The notes below the pieces were generated by a model. It was not told the DNA's origin and made no database searches. It saw nothing but the letters and a program-made list of their open reading frames with translations. A DNA stretch of 64,000 nucleotides from CBDCUW01 sp965222745 (GTDB lineage Bacteria > Planctomycetota > Planctomycetia > Pirellulales > Pirellulaceae): assembly GCA_965222745.1 (NCBI GenBank), contig CBDCUW010000005.1, positions 2,480,001 to 2,544,000 of the forward strand, in the 5' to 3' direction. Position numbers and translations under genes: made by a program. This document shows positions 52,558-63,100 of the stretch, in pieces. The number at the start of each line of letters is the position of its first letter. Position 1 is the stretch's first letter.

Positions 52558-52730
52558 CTAACATGCCAGCGTCATCGGCTGGTAGTTATCCAGCAGATGG
52601 CGATGCGGATGGGTTCGTTCGGTTTCTCGCTTGATGCGATCGCCTAGAAACGCTTCCCAGTGATCGCTCTGAAATGCGGCTCTCACGTGCAGCATTGATC
52701 GAGCGCCCTCCAGCGTCCAACGCATTCCGC
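52558..52730 (-). pseudogene. ISKra4-like transposase, C-terminal fragment
   Basis: On the minus strand it encodes SGMRWTLEGARSMLHVRAAF and the tail ending PMTLAC, the end of an ISKra4-type transposase. It continues ...CRHLVKDRMER encoded at 54029 and beyond, interrupted by an ISAs1 element. Confidence 0.8.
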
Positions 52731-52740
52731 TCCGCTCCAT

Positions 52741-54018
52741 CACGGCGATCGCACCAAATCTGAACCAAGTATTCGAGAGTGGGTTGCCTAAGTCCATGGT
52801 TGACGCGAAAGATTCTTTTCAGACGGATTGTCCATGTACTCGGTTCTGGAACGGAATGCCCTATGCTTCAGCCTTCAATTCGAAAGTTTCACGACGCTTT
52901 TCAATTAGTCGATGACCCGCGTGTTTCCGGTCGGTGCGATCACCCGCTGCACTCAGTTCTGTTCTTGGTCGTTGCAGCGGTCATCTCCAATGCCGATGGT
53001 CCTGCTGAGATCGAGCAGTTCGGACGAGAGCGGGAGGATTGGCTTTCCCGATTCGTTGACTTTCCAAACGGCATTCCATCACACGATACGATTGGCCGCA
53101 TTCTCTCGTTGATCAAACCGATTGAGTTTCAACAGGCCCTCATCGAATGGATCAATCAGCTGCGATCTGACAAGACACCTAACGATCCACTGCTGGTACA
53201 AATCGATGGTAAGACTGCAAGAGGTTCTTACACCACCAAGGAAAAGAACGATGCTCTCCACATTGTGAATGCTTGGGCATCGGAACACGGGTTGGCGATG
53301 GGCCAAGTAGCGGTCGATTCCAAGAGCAACGAAATCACCGCCATCCCAAAGCTGCTGGAGCTATTGGACCTTCAAGAAACGATCATCACGATTGATGCGA
53401 TTGGCTGCCAGAAGTCGATTGCCCAGCAGATCACTGAGGGTGGTGGCGACTATATTTTCGCCGTCAAAGACAATCACCCAAAACTGAGCGATGCCATCGA
53501 GGAGTATTTTATTGAAGCCCACGAAAGAGGGCTTTCTACGGCGAAGGTCCGTTCGAAGACTGTGCGTGGCAAAACACGAGGGCGTGAGGAAGAGCGATTC
53601 TACGCAGTCGCATCGATTCCCGAATCGATGAAGGCACTTGCCAGTGAGTGGCCAGGGACTCGTAGCATCGGCCAAGCAATCACGAGCTTTGTCGTCGACG
53701 GTGAGGAAACCAGCGAGGTACGATACTTCATCAGCAGTCGAGAAGCACGAGTCAATGAATTCGCAAAGTCAGTTCGCAGCCACTGGAGCATTGAGAGCAT
53801 GCACTGGGTGCTGGATGTCGTGTTTCACGAAGATGCCAGTCGAATTCGAAGTGGTAACGCGACCGAGAATATGAGCTTCACACGTAAGTTTGTCACAACA
53901 CTGCTCAAGCAGGACACTTCACGTGTCAGTTTGAAGGGGAAGCGGAAAAAGGCAGGATGGAACACCGAGTTTCTCGAAAAGCTCCTATTTGGAACTACTT
54001 TTTGATGCGATCGCCGTG
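52741..54018 (+). mobile_element. ISAs1-family insertion sequence inside an ISKra4-like element
   Basis: Terminal repeats CACGGCGATCGCA are perfect at both ends. The exact 10-bp duplication TCCGCTCCAT lies at 52731-52740 and 54019-54028. Excision rejoins the ISKra4-like transposase as KDRMER-SGMRW. Confidence 0.93.
52863..54005 (+). CDS. ISAs1-family transposase (H-repeat type)
   Basis: 380 residues from ATG 52863. Features are DPRVSGRCDHPLHSVLFLVVAAVI, GIPSHDTIGRIL, Asp in LLVQIDGKTARGSY, Asp in ITIDAIGCQKSIAQQI, YIFAVKDNHPKL and the HWSIESMHWVLDVVFHEDASRIR segment with the catalytic Glu. Length and order fit a complete ISAs1 transposase, so the element is probably active. Confidence 0.95.
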   Translation: MLQPSIRKFHDAFQLVDDPRVSGRCDHPLHSVLFLVVAAVISNADGPAEIEQFGREREDWLSRFVDFPNGIPSHDTIGRILSLIKPIEFQQALIEWINQLRSDKTPNDPLLVQIDGKTARGSYTTKEKNDALHIVNAWASEHGLAMGQVAVDSKSNEITAIPKLLELLDLQETIITIDAIGCQKSIAQQITEGGGDYIFAVKDNHPKLSDAIEEYFIEAHERGLSTAKVRSKTVRGKTRGREEERFYAVASIPESMKALASEWPGTRSIGQAITSFVVDGEETSEVRYFISSREARVNEFAKSVRSHWSIESMHWVLDVVFHEDASRIRSGNATENMSFTRKFVTTLLKQDTSRVSLKGKRKKAGWNTEFLEKLLFGTTF

Positions 54019-54028
54019 TCCGCTCCAT

Positions 54029-54770
54029 GCGGTCTTTGACCAGATGACGACAAGCGCCTTCGATCACGCCGGACGCGATCGGATAGCCCCGCCGGAGATA
54101 CTCATCGTAACGCATTCGATGTGCGTTCTTTTCCAAATATCCACAGATGCGGACCAGGTCTTTCGCCGCGTCTCCCTTCAGGCTTGTCGACGTCCCCAAG
54201 CGACGCAACCCTTTGATCACGCCTTTCACCTCGCCTCGTAGAATCCGCAGCAACCGTTCACGAGTGAACGCGCGCCGAGGACCGTCATCTTTTTCAAACA
54301 GTCCCGCTGCCTCCCATACGTAAACCAAAGCGTGAAGGATGTCGAGAATCGGTACCGTTCGTGGGCCAAACGAAAGATGCAGTTTCATCGTCTCCCACAG
54401 GCTCTCTTGACCGTCCATCAATGCGATCAAGACCTGGCCGGGCCGACGCCGCTGATCGATCTGGCCGATGATCCAAGCCATCGCCACATGGATGCCACCG
54501 ATATGAAAATCTTGTTCGTCGTCATCGTTGACCATCTCCGGTAGGTGAGCCGTCGTGATCTTATTGGCGGGTTCGGGACGCTTCGGCTTGGCGTGGGTTT
54601 CGTCGCCAGCGTCACGGAAGAGAGCTTCGGTGATTTCCTCAGCCGTACGAACATGGGGATTGACCGTGTACACGCTACTGACCGTGGCCATGCGTCGATT
54701 GCCAGGGCTTTTCTTGGCCGTCTCGAAAGCGGCCAACTTGGCGGCATCCTCTTTGTCACTCGCTTTCGAT
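54029..54770 (-). pseudogene. ISKra4-like transposase, middle part; N-terminus missing
   Basis: On the minus strand: KLAAFETAKKSPGNRRMATVSSVYTVNPHVRT, ALMDGQESLW, VPILDILHALVYVWEAAGLF and RRGYPIASGVIEGACRHLVKDRMER. These are the ISKra4 catalytic half with its Asp and Glu. Roughly the first 150-200 residues are absent; sequence beyond 54770 belongs to the chromosomal membrane-protein gene. The fragment marks the right border of the island. Confidence 0.8.
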
Positions 54771-57020
54771 GAGCTTGTAGGCGGCGTTGTAGAGTGCTCG
54801 CTGGTCGGCTGATGGTTCTTCGAAAGGATGGCCGATTGTTTTGTCCGTTAACTTGACTCCGTTCTTGATGATCATGATCGTGCTTTGGTTTTCCACCGCA
54901 AGCTGCAGTGTCTCCAACGAACTGAACGACTCTTTCAAGAACTCGCCAGTTCCCAATCGCTCGGTGACCAACTTGGCCAGCGTCTCGGCTTGTTCTTCCG
55001 TCTGAGCAAGCACGATCACTCGTTTGGTTGTCGAGGTCGCCTTGATGATGGCGTTGGCCACCGCGTCTTGTTGATTCAAAAACGGAAAGCAGAAAAAGAC
55101 CGCAGCTGCGGGGGCATCGATATCCGAGACGGTGCCCACGACTTTGGATGCGAGCCGCAGTCTCTGTGGGATGCAATACAAGGTATTGGCGGTATAGACG
55201 AATTGGCTGGTGTCGGCGCCAATGGGCGGCGGCAGTTGAAGCACGCAGTGGTGCCGGACGAAACAGACGGTTTCTTCAGGGTTTCTGGCGATCGTCGCGG
55301 TGCGATCAAGCGAGGTCCGGCTGGCGACCAGCGCGACTTGGGTGACTCCCACTACCAAAACGGGCATCCACGCGACGAGCGCACTGTCGTACGCAAGCAG
55401 GAATACGCAGAACAAGATGATCGTCAAACCGACACCTGCGGTGATGGCGTATCCAACCCAACGACGAATGCTGCCTGTCTGCGAACCGGCTCTGCTCAGA
55501 TAGGCAATGATGTTCTTGAAAATCTGCGATTGGTCGCCGTTGAAGATCCAAAAGTTAGATAGAAAGGTACCATCGGCCAGAAATACCACCCTTCCTCGGC
55601 CAATTTGTCGTCCGACGATGACGGGAAACTGTCCAAAGTGCTCGTGTGATTCCGTCGTCAAGTTACCAAAGAAATTTCTCGCCGAATAATCCAATTCATC
55701 TGAATTGACGTCGGAAGCATGAACGCAAATATCAGCGGGCATGGTGTTTCGAATCGTGCAGGAGGTGAGCATCGTCCACTTACCGGTCCCCGACGTGAAT
55801 TCGTTGTAGGTTCCCGCATTTTTCGGCATCTCGCTGAAATAGCCCGTGGACAAACGATTGCTGCCGTCGGTTCGAAAGAGGGAGCCCCACTTGGATGACA
55901 ACTCGTTGATATTGGATGTCATGCCCAGCAAATTGGTGTGATCACCGATCAATAACACCCCTCCACCCCGCTGGACAAACTTCATCACCACTTCGATTTC
56001 ATCGGGTGAAAAACCACGAGTCGGTGTTTTGATGACCACCACGTTGACGCCTTCAAGCGTTTCCTCTGCAAGCGGTTTGTCGGTCACTCGCACCTCGTGC
56101 TCTTTTCGCAACAGGTTCACCAACGACGTGTAACCATACAGCCATTGGGCGCCAAACTGCCCTTTGCCGAATTCACCACCCGCCGGTTCCCATTGTTCGC
56201 TGTGATAGTCGTCGAACAGGACTGTGCCGCTCTGTGTCCTGGCCGTCCACGGCAATGCCCAGCAAACGGCGACACCCACCAGCACGATCGTCGCCATCGC
56301 CAACCGGTGAGATGTTCGTCTCGCCAGTTCTTTGCTGGGAGCGGCGGGTGAAAACCTGCCGCCAGCCGCAGAGGCGACGACCAAAATCGGAATCACCGTG
56401 AACGAACGAATCAAGGGCGAGGCAAAAAGCGTCGCCGAACTCAGCGAACCTTCGTGATGCATGTGCAAATCGAAAGTCATCAGCAGCACTGCTCGCACCA
56501 GGCACAACAGGCAACACAACACCGCTTCGGTCATCCATGACTTGAGACTTAGGCTCTTGGATGCAAACGAAAGGACACCAACCGCACTCAAGTAGCAGAT
56601 GACCGGGTGTAGATCCAAGCGTTCGATTCCCACGGCGAGATTCCTGGTGTGCGTGCCGCCGCGCCAACGCAGAAAATCTCCGTCAAAGACAACGTGAGGA
56701 CCGGAAAAGAAACGAAGCGTTCCACCCACCACCACCGTCAAAAACCGGCTTTCGTGAAGCTCGGCCAGGTAGGATTCATAGAGCCACTGGGAACCGGCAT
56801 ACGCAAGGTAAAGGGAAGCTCCGGCGGACGCCAAAGCCAGAATCACGCGATACGGCTTCTGCGTGAGCGAACTCCGCAGAGTCAGAAAAGCAAACAGGAA
56901 AGCGACCGCGACAAACGCGATACCAACAGGGACATGAACCGCACCCTGATTGCGGTACAGAAAGGTCGCTGCGATCGCCAGGCAGGCAGCGGCAGAGAAC
57001 TTGATCACTTTTGTATACAA
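54756..57020 (-). CDS. multi-pass membrane protein with class I GATase-like domain, C-terminus at island border
   Basis: 754 residues. Eight or so hydrophobic helices lie in the first ~270 residues, then a soluble region (about 280-530) whose core is GFSPDEIEVVMKFVQRGGGVLLIGDHTN, typical of GATase-like/DUF4350 domains that sense or bind polymers at membranes. IGRGRVVFLADGTFLSN is the matching late strand. Two more helices and a final soluble domain of about 170 residues follow. It starts 15 bases inside the end of the upstream gene (overlap 57005-57020). The stop abuts the ISKra4-like remnant, so a few C-terminal residues may have been replaced. Function unknown. Confidence 0.65.
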   Translation of the reverse strand: MYTKVIKFSAAACLAIAATFLYRNQGAVHVPVGIAFVAVAFLFAFLTLRSSLTQKPYRVILALASAGASLYLAYAGSQWLYESYLAELHESRFLTVVVGGTLRFFSGPHVVFDGDFLRWRGGTHTRNLAVGIERLDLHPVICYLSAVGVLSFASKSLSLKSWMTEAVLCCLLCLVRAVLLMTFDLHMHHEGSLSSATLFASPLIRSFTVIPILVVASAAGGRFSPAAPSKELARRTSHRLAMATIVLVGVAVCWALPWTARTQSGTVLFDDYHSEQWEPAGGEFGKGQFGAQWLYGYTSLVNLLRKEHEVRVTDKPLAEETLEGVNVVVIKTPTRGFSPDEIEVVMKFVQRGGGVLLIGDHTNLLGMTSNINELSSKWGSLFRTDGSNRLSTGYFSEMPKNAGTYNEFTSGTGKWTMLTSCTIRNTMPADICVHASDVNSDELDYSARNFFGNLTTESHEHFGQFPVIVGRQIGRGRVVFLADGTFLSNFWIFNGDQSQIFKNIIAYLSRAGSQTGSIRRWVGYAITAGVGLTIILFCVFLLAYDSALVAWMPVLVVGVTQVALVASRTSLDRTATIARNPEETVCFVRHHCVLQLPPPIGADTSQFVYTANTLYCIPQRLRLASKVVGTVSDIDAPAAAVFFCFPFLNQQDAVANAIIKATSTTKRVIVLAQTEEQAETLAKLVTERLGTGEFLKESFSSLETLQLAVENQSTIMIIKNGVKLTDKTIGHPFEEPSADQRALYNAAYKLIESE

Positions 57021-59504
57021 AACCGTATTAACTCCGTGACAAGTTTGATGTTTCCCTCATGCACTCCCTGAAAACTCTCCAGATTGGCATCTCCCGTAAA
57101 TTCTCCGTCGCCAATCACGACAAGCCGACCTTTTCCGATGGAGCAACCAACAACAATGGGGATCCCCTGATAGCTCCACAACACTTCGTAGTCGATTTCT
57201 GGGTTGCGCGTGTCAGCAAGCCCAATCCCATACGCATTTTTGAAACGTGGACCGCCGACGTCCTGAGGAATGACGGGCACCGGACCCATCGGAACCGAAA
57301 GCACTTTCAAACCCAAAGATTTCAAAAAGAGATTGGCTTCGTCGCGAGATTCCGGTCCCGCCGCCATCAACACCCCGCCTCCTTCGGTGATGTATTTCAG
57401 CAGCCGCTGCTGATACTCCGCATCCGCCAAAGCCATCGAGCCGCTCAAATAAAGTAGATCTGGATTCCAATCGAACGGATCGTCGGCGGTGACAACCGGC
57501 ACAAGCCCTTCCCGAGAGAGATTTGCCTGCATCGATCCGTAACCCAAATCGTGAGGACCGATGTACGCAATCTGTTCGTAGGAAGCGACCGAGATCACCG
57601 CCAAGCGGACGTCGTCTTTGAATTCATCGGCGCCCCCCGGCATCGGACTTCGTTCACCTTGTTGCAAGATCACGACGATCAAGCCGAAAGCCAGTGGCAC
57701 GGCAAGATCCAAGTGCCAAACAGGCCGACCTCCTCCTTCGCGTATCCAAACCGTACACATTCCGATGAAGGCGAGCATCCAGGCGGAATGAACGATGTAG
57801 GCAAGAAGCGGAAAGCGGACGGAAAAAACTTCCACTTCCCCACGAGCCATTGCCATCGTTTCAAAGATAAACCGATAGGCGACCGACAAAGCGCCGTTTT
57901 GAAACGGGCTTGTGTCGCCAAACACAACGACCATCCCTTGCTTGTGACGTTGAACGGCCACCAGTGGAATATCGCCTGCCTTCTCTCCGCGGTCGTACCA
58001 GTAGTTTCCCAGAAAGGCTCCCTGCTTGTTCAACCGGTTGCCAATGTCACTGATCCCATGCCGACCGCTCAGAATCGTCATCGCCGGATAGGAAACCTCC
58101 AGCGACGCGCCCACGCCTACCGAACTTTGACAGTCCATTTCCGGCAGGTAGCTGAGCGTGCCGATATGCGACCGCTGGCAGCCAACCCAACCGTGGGAAA
58201 CGGGATACGCCGAATCAAACGGAAAACGAATTCCCGTGAATCCCAGTAACTTATTCAGCGGCTGCTGCGTACCAACGATATCGGTATGATCGCCCAACAC
58301 GATCAACGCGCCCCCACCGGCAACAAACTCTTCGATCTGCTGAAGTTCCGAGGCTTCAAAGGATCGTTGCGGGTTGATGTACAGCAGCGCGTCGGCGGCG
58401 AGCACGTCGGGCGAAGGGACTCCATCGAACTTGGTCAGCTCTGCGTTGAGCATCCGCATCCGCCTGGGCAGTTCACCGAACATTCCCGACTCGTAGACAC
58501 CGTACTTGCCGTGTTCGGCAACCTTCCAATCGAGATAGCCGTCTTCACTCACGGCGACTTTGAAGGGACGAACCTCACGGTCGACGCGAATACAGACCGC
58601 TCCCCCGACCAGGACAATGGAGCCCGTCAAGCCAACGCGAACGAATATCCGCTGGCGCCGCGAGGTGTTTCCGAACTGCTGGGATACCGGGTCTCGCCAA
58701 CCCAAAACGACCGCGGACAAGGCTGCGGCAGACGCTACCGCTATCCAACCAGCCTTTTCCAGCGAACCGATCGACATCGAAACAAAGAAGCTCGAATGAA
58801 GGACGCCGCAAATCACTGCCGCCCCCAACAAGCTGCCGACCAACAGCACAAGAGGGCCTCGCCAATGGCCGCGTATCGCAAGAAACAACGCGAGCAGCCA
58901 CGAGAAATGAAGCAGCCATGAAAACGCATACGGTCCTTGAAGATCGAGCGTGTAGCGAAAAGCACTTGACGCCAACATCGAAACAAGTTGATCTCCCCAA
59001 TCGGCTGCGCCGGTCACAGCCGAGGGCACTCGTCGGAAGCAATCGATCAAGTAGGTGAGCAGACCCGCCAATGCCAACATCTGGAAACTTGCGTTGCCCA
59101 TACGCTGTCGAGAGTGCCAGCTATGAACAAGCAACAGATAGCTACACAGGATGGGCCACAGGAAACGGGTTGTGGCAAGAGGCAACATGGAGGAAACGAT
59201 TTCGCCTGCCACGAAAACGCCACCAACACAACCGGCACACAGCAAGCGAAATTTTGCCGGAATCCCCACGCAGCAAAGAGCAAAAACGGCAAGTGTGGCC
59301 ATTCGCAACAGCAGCGTTGTTTGACCTGCCGATTCGCACCACAGGTTACGCGTCGATACACCAATGCAAATCAGGTACAGCAAGAGAGGAAAGTACAACG
59401 CGACCATTCGTTTGAATGATGCGGCGGCTAACTTCTTTGCGGGCCCGATTTTCGACGTCTCTTCTACGGCGCGTTTGACGAAGGACCGATTTTTCCTATC
59501 CATC
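57005..59504 (-). CDS. multi-pass membrane protein with GATase-like domain
   Basis: 833 residues from ATG 59502-59504. About ten hydrophobic helices are followed by two soluble GATase-like modules: FEASELQQIEEFVAGGGALIVLGDHTD near residue 430, and, after another membrane stretch, LLKYITEGGGVLMAAGPESRDEANLFLKSLGL near residue 745, which also ends with SIGKGRLVVIGDGEFTGD. It is homologous in plan to the next gene and overlaps it and the preceding gene, so the three form one operon. Related planctomycete proteins occur beside ABC-2 permeases such as the one at the left edge. A role in a cell-surface export apparatus is a guess. Confidence 0.65.
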
Positions 59505-59937
59505 TGGCGTATCTTGCATTTCTCGTCTTTCACGCCCCCGTAAGAAACCCAACCCTTCGTCCAGTCGGCGTCTGTTGCCGATCGCGAAGGCAAAGATCAC
59601 CCAAATTCCGACCGAGTGTTTCAATCCAGCGATGACGCGGGGGGCAATGGATGATGTCTCAGGAAAGGTGTCGATTGTGGCGAGCGCTTGGTAGTAAAGA
59701 ACGACGTGAACAAAAATCAAAACGTTGAACAATCGAATCGGTTTCTGATGGATTGTTCCCCAATACACCACCCAACCCATGCAAGCCAAGGTGATCAAGC
59801 ATTGAAGCGGGAAGATGGCGATGTTGTGGGTATACGACAAATAAGGCCCCAAAAAGAACGACAGACCGATGAGTACCGCCGAGATCAACCAAAACCATAC
59901 GTCCACCTTCGGAGCCCAGCTATTCATCACGTGCTCC
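59496..59937 (-). CDS. small membrane protein, first gene of the GATase-like operon
   Basis: 146 residues from ATG 59935-59937; the frame is open to 60095, but the upstream part is a tandem repeat and not likely coding. Four hydrophobic helices (WFWLISAVLIGLSFFLG, FPLQCLITLACMGWVVYWG, LFNVLIFVHVVLYYQAL, VGIWVIFAFAIG) and a basic tail are visible. Its last nine bases overlap the next start. No family is recognised. Confidence 0.6.
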
Positions 59938-60036
59938 GGGGTGGACGGATCATTCTCAGTTTCCTTCCGGTCGATACTTTCGGGAACATTCCAGTGTCGG
60001 TGTGCTCTTCCATCTCGTCGTGAAAAGTCGTTCGTA

Positions 60037-60094
60037 GCGAGCTCGGAGAGCACGCCGACGTACATTGCGAACTCGGAGAGCACGCCGACGTACA
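60037..60094 (-). repeat. tandem pair of a 28-base unit
   Basis: Two nearly identical units (60037-60064 and 60067-60094, period 30) containing CTCGGAGAGCACGCCGACGTACA lie between the RHS stop and the membrane operon. The period keeps the reading frame, which explains an apparent in-frame peptide repeat (MYVGVLSE) before the true start. Similar short units are scattered in planctomycete intergenic DNA. Confidence 0.7.
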
Positions 60095-60109
60095 ATTTTC
60101 CGCTCGATG

Positions 60110-63100
60110 CTAATCGAGGGGCAACACCGACATCAGCAGCAACGGTTGACGACGAACAGCCTTCAAGTCCGTTGCTGAAGTGATGTGATCGTCTTGCGGC
60201 TCTTTGCTCTCACGAGCCTCGATACGACTGCCCGGTTTTCGAACCAACGTCGTGGACTCTTCGTCTTCGAGTCGACCATTAGACAAGCTGCCGTTTTCTC
60301 GACCGGAATCGCTTTCAGCCGGTGTTGCATTTGCCAAGGCTGGCGTCGCCGCCGGATTGGTCACCGGAAGACGGATCGCCAACTGATCGGTGGTGGAAGA
60401 GTAAACCTCCAATCGTGGAGTTCTCAAAATCACCGATCCGCCGGAATCGACCAAGGCAAGCGACAACTGAGACCCTCTCAACAATGCCTGCGGCATCTCC
60501 ATGCGATTGACACCGCCGGAACCGCTGCACCGCCGAGCGGCAAGTTCAACGCCATCCTTTTCAACATACAGCTGAATCGTCGATTCCTCCGGCAACCTGG
60601 ATGCGCTCAGCGCGAGCGTCAACTCGACATCGCCGGCAGTTATTTGACGAAGATCCAATGCCTGAATGACGAGGGCCTCGGAGGGATCCACCTCCAGACG
60701 AGCATTGAGGATGTCGCATGGACATACCTGGCCCGCACCGGAGCAGATATTTGTTCCGGGAACAATGTGGTGCTGGCCACTACACGGCCCGTGAGCTGTT
60801 GTCGAACAGTAATTGTTCGAGCCGGTACCGGTCTGACCGCTGCAGAAAGCGGCCACTACACCCGAACAAATGTTGTTGTTCCCAACGCTCACCTGTGCAG
60901 AGCAAGCTCCAGCGACCATTCCGGAACAGACGTTGTTATTTCCGATTTGAATCGAACTGCAAACACCCACTTTCGTTGCCGAGCAGACGTTCCCGCCAAT
61001 TGCCGTCACCTGGGCACTGCAACCACCGGCGATGAACTGTCCGGAACAGACAGCCATGCCGCCGGCCTGACCAGAACAGAGCCCGATCAGCTGTCCGGAA
61101 CAAACGGTCGCTGCTGCTGCCTGGCCGGAGCAATACCCCATAGCCTGGGCAGAACAGACGTTGGCAATCCCAATGTTCGCCGAGCACGCACCGGTGGCCT
61201 GGCCGGAACAGGCAGCAGCGGCAGCAGCCTGTCCGGAACAGGCTCCCGCTGCTTGAAGCGAACAGCCGCCGGTCACACTACCGGAGCAGGCGCCGATTGT
61301 TTGTCCGGAGCAAGCAAACACGGATGCCGAGCAAGCTCCGCCGCTAAGGGTACCGCTACAGACAAGGCCGCCGCTGCAAGCACCACCGGCAGACCCACTG
61401 CAAATCAGACCAGCGCTGCAAGCTCCCACATTTCCGCTGCAGATGATTGCCACCGACGAGGCTCCCGCGTTGCCGGCGCAAATCACCGCTGCCGAGCAGA
61501 TCGGTAAACCGCAACTGCTGTAAATCAGAATCCACGACTGGCCATTGGGGTCAGTCATGTTGTTTGGCGCGTTATTGACGTAGCTATATGCTGCCGTACT
61601 TCTCACCTCCTGGAACAGCGGTGAATCACTCGCCGACATTCCAGCCGAACTGGCCAGCATCGAAAGTGCATCACCTCCCCGCGTCGATCGAGACGGCGTC
61701 AACTGCGAATCAAAGGTCATCGCTCCAAACGGGCTCAAACCTTGCCGGGTAAGCAAATCAGTAACGGCCGGGTCGCGTGAAAGGAATCTGCCCAGGTCGG
61801 GATCGTAGTACCGCGACCGATAGTAGCCGATTCCAGTGGAATCGCTGAACTCTTGTCCGGTGAAACGACGATTGGCATCGATCAACGAATTGTTGATGAC
61901 TTGCTGAGCCACCGGATCGAAAATCACGCAATTGCCGAATCCGTCGTAGGCATACCGTTCGACAACCGTTCCGGTATCGTCGGTCACCGCGATGACCGAG
62001 TAGAGGTCATCCAGGTGATAGTAGTACATTTCTGACAACGCAGAATCGTAAGTCGCAATCATTTCGTCGACATACGAACCGTAAAAATATTCACGTCCCG
62101 CAACGGACGAACCGCCACTGATCTCGTACTCCTTCAGCGATTGGTTCCCAAACGGCACGGCAACCTGGGTGGTTGAACTCTCCGTCACCCCGATTCTTCG
62201 GCCGATTGCGTCGTAGGTAAACGTCTGATCGGCAGTGCCATCCCCGTCGGTGTCAACACCGTCCAGATGATAGACTCCCCAATCAAATCCTCGGGAAGGA
62301 CTCACCGTGGCATCCAGTGTCAAGTTTCCCTTGGTGTCGTAAGTCAATGACGCACCACCGATCGAGGTGGTTTCATGTGCGGCATTGTGAACACGGCTGG
62401 TCTGCACGCCATCCCGAGACGAACTGTTCCAATCTCCGGATGACGAATACGACCACGCTTCGGTCGTACCGCCAGTTCGCGTCAACCCGACGATCCTGTC
62501 TTCGTCATCGTGGCTCATCGACGCGATCCCCAAGTCATTGATCGCGGTACTCACACCCGCAATTGTCGCGGCAGTCTTATTCTTGTTCGCATCGTAGGTG
62601 AACTGATACGTCCCGACCTGCAGCCCTTGAGAGACGCCTGCCGGATGGGTCGTGTTGGCCACCGCAATGAAACTGTCTGCGTTGTATTGCCAGGTCGTGG
62701 AAACACCATTTCCGAGACTGGATGAATTCAGACGGCCAGCCGTATCGTAGGTACGTTGGTCAACACTCTGGCCCGCTCGCGTGACCTGGTTCAGTTCACC
62801 CGCCGGATGATAGCTGCGCTGAACGACCGTACCGCCGGGATAGGTGATACTGGTCAGTTCAGAGCGAGAATTGTAAGCGGCGGTTGTTTGGTAGGTCTGA
62901 CCAAGCAGCGCCACCGATTCGGTCGCCTTTCGCCCTACTTCGTCGTAAGTGAAAGTAACGGTATTGCTGTACGGCCCCGAGACTGCGGTCAACATCCTGC
63001 CGACCTTGTCAAAGGTGAAAGTATCCGAGGAGGACAAACCGGCCAGTGGTCCGCCGGCGGCTCCCTGATACTCACGCTCGGTCATTTGGCCGGCAAGGTC

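Noticed and set aside
56400..56640. Exosortase-like region in the 754-residue membrane protein.
   Set aside because: The hydrophobic pattern and an AVGIERLDLHP segment are superficially similar, but the catalytic cysteine and the N-x-x-R motif are missing.
59938..60095. N-terminal extension of the small membrane protein containing MYVGVLSE repeats.
   Set aside because: It is the in-frame reading of an intergenic tandem repeat; the ATG at 59937 begins the membrane-protein sequence.
60185..61507. A 440-codon open frame on the plus strand opposite the RHS Cys-rich tip.
   Set aside because: It is a shadow of the biased, repetitive minus-strand coding sequence. The minus frame continues seamlessly into the RHS core.
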